Shown: piece after piece, positions 1 to 7,760 of the stretch | Numbering within the stretch: the first letter of the stretch is position 1 | Layout: every line of letters starts with the position of its first letter | NCBI GenBank assembly: GCA_045105615.1 | Contig: JBGCDS010000019.1 | Span: 1-44,196, forward strand | DNA from: UBA1858 sp045105615 | Lineage (GTDB): Bacteria; Pseudomonadota; Gammaproteobacteria; UBA4575 | Length of the DNA: 44,196 nucleotides | Direction: 5' to 3' | Position numbers and translations under genes: made by a program | Notes under the pieces: generated by a model | Seen by the model: the letters and a program-made list of their open reading frames with translations, nothing else | The model's database searches: none | What the model was told of the DNA's origin: nothing

Positions 1-263
1 GAGTACGCGCGCAGCATTAGATCTGCGTGCGAATAAATAATTACTGCACCTGTGTTTTTTTAAGTACGTACGTTAGGAACGTATAAAAGACGTAATAAAA
101 CTATGGTTATTATTTTTATAATGTCTTATTTTAGTAGTTCCCTATAGGGTTGTGCAAGGTACCTATAGAGATACAGCTCTTAGAAGCTGTGTTTGAGCAA
201 AGTATTGGCTCTAAAACGATGAAAATAGAGGGGGGTGAGAGAAGATAATCCCTCTGGTTGAAT

Positions 264-296
264 GTATAAATAACGGATTTTGGTCGTTATTTATAC
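264..296. repeat. perfect 12-bp inverted repeat, possible end-of-operon hairpin
   Basis: GTATAAATAACG at 264-275 is mirrored exactly by CGTTATTTATAC at 285-296 with a 9-base loop. It lies about 45 bases downstream of the stop of the minus-strand malyl-CoA lyase gene. It is AT-rich and lacks a clear T-run, so intrinsic termination is only a guess. A second small hairpin (GACACA-TCCC-TGTGTC, 298-313) sits between it and the gene. Confidence 0.4.
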
Positions 297-297
297 T

Positions 298-313
298 GAC
301 ACATCCCTGTGTC
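298..313. repeat. short 6-bp stem hairpin
   Basis: GACACA and TGTGTC flank a TCCC tetraloop just past the malyl-CoA lyase stop codon. It is a possible mRNA 3'-end stabilising hairpin. The assignment rests only on position and perfect pairing. Confidence 0.3.
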
Positions 314-338
314 GCAACCATCAGAAATAATTTGAAAC

Positions 339-1280
339 TTATTGCTTAGCGGCAATCGCCTCCGCAGCGCGAACAACGTTCTCGGCCATTTTTGCAGAAG
401 CCGCGTCGATCATTTTGCCGTCTAATGTTGCAGCGCCTTGGCCAGCTTTAGCGGCTTTATCTAGCTCCTCAAGAATACGATGGGCTCGATCAACTTCTTC
501 AGCGGGTGGAGAAAATACTTCATTCGCTAATGGGATCTGTGAAGGGTGGATTGCCCATTTGCCTTCGATACCCAATGCAGCACCGCGACGGCATGCAAGG
601 GTGTAGGCTTCTGGATCTTTGATATCGCCAAATGGACCGTCGATTGGACGTAAGCCGTATGCACGACATGCAACCACCATGCGTGAAATTGCTGAATGCC
701 ATTGGTCTCCAGGATAGTCTGGGTTTAAGCCGCCGATGTTAACCGTGCGTGCTCGGCAACTTGCAGAGTAGTCTGCGACACCAAAGTGTAAGGCTTCTAA
801 GCGTGGGCTAGACTGTGCAATGGCTTCTACATTCGCCATACCTAGTGTTGTTTCAATAATCGCTTCGATCGCTATTTTGTTTTTAAAGCCTTTTGCCTCT
901 TCGATTTGAGTCAGTAGTGCATCCACCATGTAGACATCAGATGGAACGCCTGCTTTAGGTATGAAAATTGTATCTAGTTTCTCACCAGCCTGCTCAACAA
1001 GGTCAATTACATCACGATACATGTAGTGTGTATCTAGACCGTTAATGCGAACCGCAATAGTTTTGCCTTTGCCCGACCAATCAAGGCCATTAACAGCTTC
1101 GATGGCATTTTTACGTGCTTGTACTTTATCTCCAGGAGCGACGGCATCTTCTAAGTCTAAAAATACGAAGTCCGCGTCGCAGTCGACTGACTTCTCAATC
1201 ATTTTGACGTTAGAGGCTGGAACAGCAAGCTCACATCGCTGTACTCTTGATCTGGCAGGTTTCGGTTGTGTAAAACTCAT
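339..1280 (-). CDS. mcl: L-malyl-CoA lyase (HpcH/HpaI aldolase / CitE family)
   Basis: The 313-residue protein matches serine-cycle malyl-CoA lyases along its whole length, from the N-terminal SELAVP-type start (here CELAVPASN) to the WAIHPSQI motif near the C-terminus. Known family chemistry is reversible cleavage of malyl-CoA to acetyl-CoA and glyoxylate, using a TIM barrel and a divalent metal. Visible family motifs are FLDLEDAVAP near residue 41, RINGLDTHYMYRD around 78-90, FGVADY near 166 and RPIDGPFGD around 212. Relative to the methylotroph enzyme it lacks the insertion before the WH.A segment, as in the shorter Rhodobacter-type forms. A good ribosome site (AAGGA) precedes the ATG. The serine-glyoxylate aminotransferase gene ends 17 bases upstream, so the two almost certainly form one operon; both handle glyoxylate. 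A methylmalyl-CoA or citramalyl-CoA substrate cannot be excluded. Confidence 0.93.
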   Translation of the reverse strand: MSFTQPKPARSRVQRCELAVPASNVKMIEKSVDCDADFVFLDLEDAVAPGDKVQARKNAIEAVNGLDWSGKGKTIAVRINGLDTHYMYRDVIDLVEQAGEKLDTIFIPKAGVPSDVYMVDALLTQIEEAKGFKNKIAIEAIIETTLGMANVEAIAQSSPRLEALHFGVADYSASCRARTVNIGGLNPDYPGDQWHSAISRMVVACRAYGLRPIDGPFGDIKDPEAYTLACRRGAALGIEGKWAIHPSQIPLANEVFSPPAEEVDRAHRILEELDKAAKAGQGAATLDGKMIDAASAKMAENVVRAAEAIAAKQ

Positions 1281-1297
1281 GATTACTATCCTTTTGA

Positions 1298-2587
1298 TTA
1301 TTTATTAGCTGTGCGCTTAACTGTTTTTCTTCTAGCTTTACGCTTAGTTTTAGGTTTAGCTTTGGGGGCAGCAGGTGCTTTGAACGCAGGAATAGCTTTA
1401 GCCGTTTTGCGATAGTATTCGCAAGCGGCACCAGTGCCACTACCTGGTTTGATGCGGATACCCGCATCGCGCATTGCCATTTCAACACCGCCTAATGCTG
1501 ACATCATGCGGACATCGCTGTTATCACCAAGGTGGCCAATACGGAATACTTTGCCTGCTACTTGAGTCAGGCCTGCACCTAATGAGATGTTGTATCGATG
1601 GTATGCAATATGAATCACTTCTGCTGCGTTAACGCTTGGTGGAGTCAAAATTGCTGTGACAGTGTCAGAGTTCAATTTTGGAGAAGCTGCACATGTCTGT
1701 AAGCCCCATGCTTTAACTGCCTTACGTACGCCTTCGGCTAAACGGAAGTGACGAGCATGTACATTGTTCAAGCCTTCACCTAATAACAAATCAAGTGATG
1801 CGCGCAATCCGCGTAACATTGGTACAGAAGGTGTGTATGGGAAATAGCCGTCTTTATTTGTTGCAAGATGATCTTTAATGTCTAAGAAGCACTTCGCGCA
1901 TTTCGAAGATTTATGCTTAGCAAGTGCTTTGGGGCTGAATCCTAGAAGCGCCAAACCTGCAGGAAGCATGAATCCTTTTTGAGAGCCACTGACTGCGACA
2001 TCTACGCCCCACTCGTCCATGCGAAAATCGATACTTGCAACAGAACTTACACCATCAACCATTAATAGTGCAGGGTGCTTAAGGTCTTTTTTCATTGCCT
2101 TGCCAAGTGCGCCGATATCGCTGGTGACGCCTGTTGCAGTTTCGTTGTGACATGCAACCACTGCTTTAATCTTATGTTCTTTATCAGCACGTAGACGCTT
2201 TTTGATTTCCATGACTGGAACGCCTCCGCCCCAAGGTACTTCAATAACTTCAACGTCCAGACCAATACGCGTTGCCAGGTCAAACCATAGGTGACTGAAC
2301 TGACCGAAACGTGATGTAAGAATCTTATCGCCAGGAGATAGTGTATTTGTTAAAGCGATTTCCCAACCAGCTGTTCCTGTTGCAGGGAAGATAAAGCACT
2401 GACCTTTTTTGGTTTTGAAGATTTTCTTTAGATCTTCTAATAGAGGCTTAACTAGTTCTGGAAAGTCCGGAGCACGGTGGTCTTCTTGTGGGACGACCAT
2501 TGCACTCATTACTTCATTAGGAATATGAGTTGGACCAGGTGCAAATAAGTAATTGCGTCCAGGGAAGCTAAGTTTTTGGCCAGGCAT
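1298..2587 (-). CDS. sgaA: serine-glyoxylate aminotransferase with a basic C-terminal tail
   Basis: This is a fold-type I PLP aminotransferase of the class V (AGXT/SPT) group. The APGPTHIP start motif lies at residues 16-23, the ATGTAGWE phosphate-binding segment at about 69-76, and the PLP lysine at K204 in GSQKGFMLP. In the serine cycle it converts serine plus glyoxylate to hydroxypyruvate plus glycine. The neighbouring malyl-CoA lyase gene, in the same operon, supports that role over purine or isoleucine-type relatives. A strong ribosome site (AGAAGGTAAC) precedes the ATG. The odd part is the C-terminus: after the normal family end near residue 399, about 30 residues are added. They are almost all Lys, Arg, Ala, Pro and Thr, with 13 basic residues, and resemble histone-H1-like tails. 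Confidence 0.92.
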   Translation of the reverse strand: MPGQKLSFPGRNYLFAPGPTHIPNEVMSAMVVPQEDHRAPDFPELVKPLLEDLKKIFKTKKGQCFIFPATGTAGWEIALTNTLSPGDKILTSRFGQFSHLWFDLATRIGLDVEVIEVPWGGGVPVMEIKKRLRADKEHKIKAVVACHNETATGVTSDIGALGKAMKKDLKHPALLMVDGVSSVASIDFRMDEWGVDVAVSGSQKGFMLPAGLALLGFSPKALAKHKSSKCAKCFLDIKDHLATNKDGYFPYTPSVPMLRGLRASLDLLLGEGLNNVHARHFRLAEGVRKAVKAWGLQTCAASPKLNSDTVTAILTPPSVNAAEVIHIAYHRYNISLGAGLTQVAGKVFRIGHLGDNSDVRMMSALGGVEMAMRDAGIRIKPGSGTGAACEYYRKTAKAIPAFKAPAAPKAKPKTKRKARRKTVKRTANK

Positions 2588-2806
2588 AAATGTTACCTTC
2601 TATGTAAGTTAATAAATTGAATTTTCGATACCCTCAACTCGTACAGCATCGACTTGATTTGACGATACTTATTCGCTTGCAAGGGGATTCTTAAAAATCG
2701 ACAATGTGGGCAGTTTTCCAACAGACCCGGAAAAGCTCGCCATAATGCCACAAGCAGGCACTTGTCCTCAAGCGCAGTTTAGCTGGATATAGCTGTAAAT
2801 TAGCGT

Positions 2807-3661
2807 TTAATGAGATCTTGGCAATACATCTTGAAGTGTTGCGGCGAGAATAGTGTTCTCCAACAAACAAGCAACGGTCATTGGGCCGGTGCCACCAGGC
2901 ATAGGAGTGACGCCACCAGCAATGTTACTTACGCTGTCAAAGTCTACGTCACCTTGAATTTTATTCTCAAGACGTGTCACACCAACGTCGAACACCATCG
3001 CGCCGGGTTTGACAAAATCTTTAGTAATTAAAGCAGGTGAGCCGACAGCGCTGACTAGGATATCGGCGCTTTTGCATATTTTGGCAAGGTCCTGAGTGCG
3101 TGAGTGAGCTAGTGTAACTGTGGCATCTGCGCCGCGCTCAGAGAGTAATAACATCTGAGGTAAGCCAACTAAAGAAGAGCGTCCGACAACAACTGCGTTG
3201 CATCCGCTAGTCTTAATATCATAGGCTTCAATCAAACGTATCACGCCCAGTGGTGTGCAGGGGACGAGTTGTTTGTGACCCTGCAATAGCTTTCCCATAT
3301 TGACATCCGTTAACCCATCGACATCTTTATAGGGCGGAATTTTGCTGAGCATTCTTTGTTTGTTTAAATGTTTAGGCAGAGGGAGTTGTACCAAAATGCC
3401 ATGTACATCGTCATCATCAGCTAATAAGGAAATTTGTTGTTCTAGATCTTTTTGAGAGATGCTTTCATCAAGCTCGATGTGCTTAGAGTGAATACCTGCT
3501 GCATTAGCTTCGCGGTGTTTCATGCCTACGTAAAGTTGGCTAGCAGGATTTTTGCCGACAATGACGGTGGCAAGGGTAATTTTGGTGTCGGGGAAATGTT
3601 CTAATTGGGATTTAATTTTATTGCGGATATCTACCGCAACTTTTTTGCCGTCGATGATCAA
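2807..3661 (-). CDS. folD: bifunctional methylene-THF dehydrogenase / methenyl-THF cyclohydrolase
   Basis: The 284-residue protein interconverts methylene-, methenyl- and 10-formyl-tetrahydrofolate with NAD(P). Diagnostic motifs are the catalytic YVGMK (Tyr and Lys four apart, near residues 44-48), ILVQLPLP, KDVDGL, the nucleotide-binding VVGRSSLVGLP and GGVTPMPGGTGPMT near the C-terminus. The last usually reads PVPGGVGP, a mild variation. The start is TTG: the frame is closed by a TAA two codons upstream and no ATG is available, and the resulting MIIDGKK start fits the family. No strong ribosome site is seen. It lies 219 bases upstream of sgaA and downstream of the ftr terminator, so it probably has its own promoter. 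It links formyl-THF with the methylene-THF that feeds serine hydroxymethyltransferase. Confidence 0.95.
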   Translation of the reverse strand: MIIDGKKVAVDIRNKIKSQLEHFPDTKITLATVIVGKNPASQLYVGMKHREANAAGIHSKHIELDESISQKDLEQQISLLADDDDVHGILVQLPLPKHLNKQRMLSKIPPYKDVDGLTDVNMGKLLQGHKQLVPCTPLGVIRLIEAYDIKTSGCNAVVVGRSSLVGLPQMLLLSERGADATVTLAHSRTQDLAKICKSADILVSAVGSPALITKDFVKPGAMVFDVGVTRLENKIQGDVDFDSVSNIAGGVTPMPGGTGPMTVACLLENTILAATLQDVLPRSH

Positions 3662-3700
3662 TGCTTAAGTCTCAATGATTGGATTTAATAAGGCGGGCCT

Positions 3701-3738
3701 AATAAAAAAGGCCAGCTGAGTTTAACTCAACTGGCCTT
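3701..3738 (-). terminator. rho-independent terminator of the 5-FCL/ftr operon
   Basis: Read on the minus strand, a long hairpin follows the ftr stop codon. AAGGCCAG pairs with CTGGCCTT and the stem continues through ACTCA/TGAGT with one mismatch (3708-3738). It runs straight into a T-rich tract (3701-3709). This is a canonical intrinsic terminator separating ftr from folD. Confidence 0.85.
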
Positions 3739-3759
3739 GCATGCAACAAAAACCAAAAA

Positions 3760-4683
3760 CTAGTCTTTAGGTTGTTTGCTTGGGTCTAAATAGATGAAAC
3801 TCTTACCAAGTTTGCCGTTGTAATTTCCTGCAGAAATCATCATTAAGCCATCGGTATCCTTAGACGCTTGAATTGCAGCTTGAGTTGCTTCAATGATGCA
3901 ATTCATATCACGACCGTTCATGATAATCTCCATGACTGAATTGACACCTTCAGGAAGACCAGCTTCAACATCAGGGTGATCTTGCAGCAATGGACAGAAC
4001 TTCTCGTAAGTACTTGCAATAGTGAAGTCATAATCACTACCCGCTTTTGAACCACTGCCTGCAATACCGCCAGGGAAAGTAGTAATCACGCCATCAACAG
4101 GAAGAATCGCTTCACAACCTTTTTCTGCTGCTTCTAGTGCTGAGTCAGTATCTTTTCCGAAGAACCAAAGATTACCACCCATCAAACCATCAGCACGACC
4201 TAAACGACGATCAAGTACAAACTCGCCACCTAAAATCGGGATCCACCACATCTTACGTCCATAACGCTCAATGCGCTTTTGGAAGCGGTTACCGAAGTAA
4301 GCCACTTTGCGACCCATGTGATAGTACTCTTCAGAATCAACTAGGTTGAAGCAAGAAGCAGTCGGGCAGGTCATAATGTTTTGGCTGATGCGTACTAAAG
4401 CAGATTTTTCTAATGCCTCAACACGATCTTTACGAAAACGAGGGATATGTAGTTGAATGATTGCACCAGGGCGACCATCAGGAGTAACAAAACTTTCGTC
4501 TCCACCTGGGCCTACATAACGATCCATACCAGCTTCGCAGTCGCAAAGAATAGAGCTTGAACCGTTACCAGTGGCAGCATTGACTGCATGGTCAACCCAC
4601 TTGCGATCTTTCGCAGTGACTAAAAACTCTACGTATAAGCTTTTAAACGCTTCTGCGTAGGTATCATCAATAACAGCAGTCAT
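3760..4683 (-). CDS. ftr: formylmethanofuran:tetrahydromethanopterin formyltransferase homologue (Ftr/FhcD-like)
   Basis: The 307-residue protein aligns in order with Ftr/FhcD. An IDDTYAEAF start is followed by TPDGRPG near residue 68, the conserved TCPTASCFN near 106, PVDGVITTFPGGIAGSGSKAGS near 195-216, PEGVNSVMEI near 244, and ISAGNYNGKLGK near 283-294. In methylotrophs FhcD transfers the formyl group between methanofuran and H4MPT as part of the Fhc complex. Its ATG overlaps the stop of the 5-formyl-THF cyclo-ligase gene as TAATG, so translation is probably coupled. No other H4MPT-pathway gene (fhcABC, mch, mtdB, fae) is present in this window. It may therefore belong to a scattered H4MPT pathway, or be a homologue recruited to folate chemistry. 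Family membership is clear; the physiological substrate is not. Confidence 0.85.
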   Translation of the reverse strand: MTAVIDDTYAEAFKSLYVEFLVTAKDRKWVDHAVNAATGNGSSSILCDCEAGMDRYVGPGGDESFVTPDGRPGAIIQLHIPRFRKDRVEALEKSALVRISQNIMTCPTASCFNLVDSEEYYHMGRKVAYFGNRFQKRIERYGRKMWWIPILGGEFVLDRRLGRADGLMGGNLWFFGKDTDSALEAAEKGCEAILPVDGVITTFPGGIAGSGSKAGSDYDFTIASTYEKFCPLLQDHPDVEAGLPEGVNSVMEIIMNGRDMNCIIEATQAAIQASKDTDGLMMISAGNYNGKLGKSFIYLDPSKQPKD

Positions 4684-5315
4684 TAATCTCTTCCTTTGCC
4701 TTCGTAAACAGCATCTTCAGTCACTACTTTGTCCATGTAAACATCATGTGGTGCAACAAGAACGTTATCAAATAGTTGTGACTCGTAACCTAACGCGACT
4801 AATGGTGCGTCTAAGCGTACTTTTTCTAAAAGACGGTCATAGTAACCTTGACCATTACCCATGCGACCACCGTTGCGATCGAAACCTACGCCGGGAACGA
4901 GGACTAAATCTAAATCTTCTGCTTGAACTTCTTTAGCAGGATTTCCCCACATTTCTTTAGGTGGCTCAAGGATATCCCACTTACCAACAACCATTTCCTC
5001 TAGGCTTTCCATCCACCAAAGGCCAAGTTTGTTGTCGCCGTTTTCGTCTTCTGTACAGTAAGGAACAATAATTTTCTTTTCGCCTTTAGCAACTTCTGCT
5101 AATAGCTCTGTCTTAGTGCGGCATTCTGAACGGCAATCGATGTACCACATAATGCAGTTTGCAGCTGCGTATTCAGGAAGGGCAAGAAAATTTGCTACAG
5201 CTTTAGCGCTGACTTCATCTTTATTCTCTTGTGCGTTACGACGGTCATAAGCTTCACGACGCATCTTGTTTTTGCGTTCCATGATTGCTTCTAATTCTTC
5301 TGGTGTCAGTGCCAT
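4683..5315 (-). CDS. 5-formyltetrahydrofolate cyclo-ligase family protein
   Basis: The 210-residue protein has the 5-FCL (MTHFS) family layout. There is an N-terminal basic helix with KMRREAYDRR, a central segment ending LDLVLVPGVGFDRNGGRMGNGQGYYDR (about residues 134-162, with the ATP-binding GxGxGYYDR loop near its end), and a C-terminal DKVVTED. The family makes 5,10-methenyl-THF from 5-formyl-THF and ATP. A strong ribosome site (AAGGAG, 7-base spacing) precedes the ATG. It is the first gene of a two-gene operon with ftr, sharing a TAATG junction. The pairing suggests a joint role in formyl-pterin metabolism, perhaps on a folate or methanopterin derivative rather than routine 5-formyl-THF repair. 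Paralogues of this family can have other roles, so no gene symbol is given. Confidence 0.85.
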   Translation of the reverse strand: MALTPEELEAIMERKNKMRREAYDRRNAQENKDEVSAKAVANFLALPEYAAANCIMWYIDCRSECRTKTELLAEVAKGEKKIIVPYCTEDENGDNKLGLWWMESLEEMVVGKWDILEPPKEMWGNPAKEVQAEDLDLVLVPGVGFDRNGGRMGNGQGYYDRLLEKVRLDAPLVALGYESQLFDNVLVAPHDVYMDKVVTEDAVYEGKGRD

Positions 5316-5458
5316 TCAACTGCTCCTTATATAATAATGAATAACTGGGCGATAAAAAGGGGCTAAATCCTAAACTATTCCGCGCATAGTGCCAACGAAT
5401 ATTATCTGCAAATAGTGGGATCTAGGCCTAACTATTACTAATGGAGGGGTGTCGGATA

Positions 5459-5498
5459 TTATGTCGCTTTTCTAGCTTTAGTGAGAAAAGCGACATAA
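5459..5498. terminator. 15-bp perfect hairpin downstream of ilvD
   Basis: TTATGTCGCTTTTCT at 5459-5473 pairs perfectly with 5484-5498 across a 10-base loop. It lies about 25 bases past the ilvD stop on the minus strand. A long T-run is missing, so it may be a weak terminator or a 3'-end stabiliser; it also lies upstream of the 5-FCL/ftr operon. Confidence 0.55.
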
Positions 5499-5523
5499 TT
5501 AAGCCTGTTTTGCTTGATTTCGG

Positions 5524-7200
5524 TTAGTCGGTGACCGCGCCTTTAGAGGCGGAATTAACCTGTTTTGCATATTTAGCTAGAACACCTCGCGTGTATTTTG
5601 TCTTTGGCGCCTTCCAGGCGCGTTTGCGTTTAATGAGCTCATTTTTGGCAATATGTAGCGTCATTTCGCGTTTTTTAGCATCAATGGTGATTTGGTCGCC
5701 GTTCTTCACTAGCGCCAATGGACCGCCAACTGCAGCCTCAGGGGTGATGTGTCCAACTACAAAACCATGGCTGCCACCTGAGAATCTTCCATCAGTAATT
5801 AATGCGACGTCTTTTCCTAAGCCCTTACCCATAATGGCTGAGGTAGGAGACAACATTTCACGCATGCCTGGGCCGCCAATAGGACCTTCGTAGCGGATAA
5901 CAATGACATCACCAGCCTTAATACCGCCGTCGAGAATTTTCTTCAGGGCTGCTTCTTCAGAGGAAAACACCTTGGCTTTACCTGTGAATGACAAGCCTTC
6001 TTTGCCTGAAATCTTAGCAACAGCTCCTTCAGGTGCTAAGTTTCCGTACAAAATAACCAAGTGACTGTCTTTTTTGATTGGATTGTCTAATGAGCGAATG
6101 ATCTGCTGGCGTTTAGGGTATGGCTTTACGTCTTTTAGATTTTGCTTCAAGGTTTTGCCCGTGACTGTCATACAGTCACCATTAATTAATCCAGCTTCTA
6201 GCAACATTTTCATGAGAGGCTGAATGCCGCCAATTGCAATTAATTCCGACATCATATATTTACCACTCGGGCGCAAATCAGCAAGTACAGGGACTTTTTT
6301 GCCGATGCGTGTGAAATCATCAATCGATAATTTAACGTTCATTGAATGTGCCATAGCAAGTAAATGCAACACAGCATTGGTTGAACCACCCAATGTGATA
6401 ATGACGGCGATCGAATTCAAAAATGCCTGACGAGTCATAATGTCGCTCGGGAGGATATTCTTTTTAAGTAGATTCAACACCGCTTTTCCTGCATTACGGC
6501 AGTCAGTTTCTTTGGATTTTGAAATCGCTGCTTGAGCAGAACTGCCGGGTAAACTCATGCCTAATGCTTCAATCGCTGACGCCATCGTGTTTGCGGTGTA
6601 CATGCCGCCACAAGAACCCGCACCAGGAATCGCTGTCGATTCCACTTCTTTTAATTCTTTGTTGTTAAGTTGACGTTTCGCATGCTGGCCAACGGCTTCA
6701 AATACAGACACAACATCAATTTTAGTGCCTTTATAATTGCCTGGCATAATCGTGCCGCCGTAAACAAACACGGCAGGTCGGTTGAGCCGTGCTAATGCCA
6801 TTAAACAACCTGGCATATTCTTGTCACAACCACCGATAGCAACCACGCCATCAAATCCTTCGCAGCCAGTGACAGTTTCAATTGAGTCAGCAATGACTTC
6901 GCGTGAGACTAGTGAGTACTTCATGCCTTCAGAGCCCATGGAAATACCATCAGAAATAGTAATCGTATTAAAGATCACGCCTTTGCCACCTGCTGCATCT
7001 GCACCTGCCGCTGCTTTCTCCGCCAGTGTATTAATATGCATATTACAAGGTGTCACCATGCTCCAAGTGGAGGCTACGCCTATTTGAGGTTTCTTGAAGT
7101 CGTCATCTTTAAAACCTACCGCGCGCAGCATTGCACGGCTAGGAGCACGTTCGGTGCCATCAACAACAATCGAGGAATAAGGTCTGAGTTTTTTGGACAT
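5524..7200 (-). CDS. ilvD: dihydroxy-acid dehydratase
   Basis: The 558-residue IlvD/Edd-family enzyme dehydrates 2,3-dihydroxy acids in valine, isoleucine and pantothenate synthesis. Iron-sulfur and metal signatures are visible: GCDKNMPGCLMA near residue 123 and AGSCGGMYTANTM near 193. The C-terminal DGRFSGGSHGFVVGHITPEA (about 460-479) is the family hallmark. The length is that of the compact IlvD form and the gene looks intact. No clear ribosome site precedes the ATG. It stands alone, with a hairpin on its 3' side and an imperfect inverted repeat in the 5' leader. A sugar-acid dehydratase is less likely given the strong match to IlvD. Confidence 0.95.
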   Translation of the reverse strand: MSKKLRPYSSIVVDGTERAPSRAMLRAVGFKDDDFKKPQIGVASTWSMVTPCNMHINTLAEKAAAGADAAGGKGVIFNTITISDGISMGSEGMKYSLVSREVIADSIETVTGCEGFDGVVAIGGCDKNMPGCLMALARLNRPAVFVYGGTIMPGNYKGTKIDVVSVFEAVGQHAKRQLNNKELKEVESTAIPGAGSCGGMYTANTMASAIEALGMSLPGSSAQAAISKSKETDCRNAGKAVLNLLKKNILPSDIMTRQAFLNSIAVIITLGGSTNAVLHLLAMAHSMNVKLSIDDFTRIGKKVPVLADLRPSGKYMMSELIAIGGIQPLMKMLLEAGLINGDCMTVTGKTLKQNLKDVKPYPKRQQIIRSLDNPIKKDSHLVILYGNLAPEGAVAKISGKEGLSFTGKAKVFSSEEAALKKILDGGIKAGDVIVIRYEGPIGGPGMREMLSPTSAIMGKGLGKDVALITDGRFSGGSHGFVVGHITPEAAVGGPLALVKNGDQITIDAKKREMTLHIAKNELIKRKRAWKAPKTKYTRGVLAKYAKQVNSASKGAVTD

Positions 7201-7209
7201 GGTTAGTTA

Positions 7210-7251
7210 ATAGTGTGCGTAAAATAGGAAAGAGTTATTTGCGCATACTAT
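7210..7251. promoter_or_regulatory. imperfect inverted repeat in the ilvD leader
   Basis: ATAGTGTGCG (7210-7219) is nearly mirrored by CGCATACTAT (7242-7251) with one mismatch. It lies 10-50 bases upstream of the ilvD start on the minus strand, a position suited to an operator or leader hairpin. No regulator can be named from the sequence. Confidence 0.3.
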
Positions 7252-7333
7252 ACCGGATGCTTGTTGTGAGAACGAGACTTTAAGAAAACTTAAATTACTG
7301 AGGATATGATCAAAGTAACTTTGAAGATTAAAA

Positions 7334-7750
7334 TTATTTTTTATTTTGTTGTTTAATATATTCTTGTTTTTTATTTGCTATGTAATCATTTCTGAATTTA
7401 GCTTTTTCAGTGGAGCTGTGACTGGTTGAGGAAGGCAGATTAGTAAAATTCCAATCAATCATAATGATGTAATTCCACAATGAATCATAAGTTTGGTATT
7501 CAACGAAGTCAACCGCTCCAGATAATTCTGTATTGTGTTCCACGCCATTTATTGGAGTTAACTTAACATCTTTGGTTTTAGCTAAAAGCGCAAACGCTAC
7601 GAGAAAATTATCTGCTGCTCTTTCTAATCCTTCTTTGCTATCCAGGCTTGCTCCGCCACCACCAGCCATGGCTGCAGTGCAAAATGCTAGAAATACAGCA
7701 CCAATTAATGGCGCACAGATCTTGATCCTATAGTTTGTTGGTTCATGCAT
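7334..7750 (-). CDS. small secreted protein of unknown function
   Basis: A 138-residue protein with a clear signal peptide: a basic start, a hydrophobic core at about residues 12-26 (PLIGAVFLAFCTAAMA), and a likely cut after AMA before a glycine run. The mature part is short and hydrophilic with a Lys/Gln-rich end, and I recognise no domain. It begins 10 bases after the stop of the next upstream gene (7761-8660), another exported protein, so the pair is likely one operon. It is probably periplasmic or surface-exposed. I have no functional assignment. Confidence 0.65.
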   Translation of the reverse strand: MHEPTNYRIKICAPLIGAVFLAFCTAAMAGGGGASLDSKEGLERAADNFLVAFALLAKTKDVKLTPINGVEHNTELSGAVDFVEYQTYDSLWNYIIMIDWNFTNLPSSTSHSSTEKAKFRNDYIANKKQEYIKQQNKK

Positions 7751-7760
7751 ATTTAGTTAC

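Larger units (their letters stand above)
1..338. other. gene-free stretch with several hairpins
   Basis: I see no convincing coding region here. The stretch lies downstream of the minus-strand malyl-CoA lyase gene. It contains several inverted repeats: an imperfect GC-rich hairpin near 8-31 followed by a T-run at about 55-61, ACAGCT/AGCTGT around 173-190, and two further hairpins listed separately. The first could be the terminator of a plus-strand gene ending before the window, but that gene is not visible. No tRNA or known riboswitch motif was recognised. Confidence 0.5.

Noticed and set aside
5531..5893. A 120-residue open frame on the plus strand antisense to ilvD
   Set aside because: It lies fully within ilvD, shows no ribosome site and no recognisable domain; the ilvD frame carries all conserved motifs.
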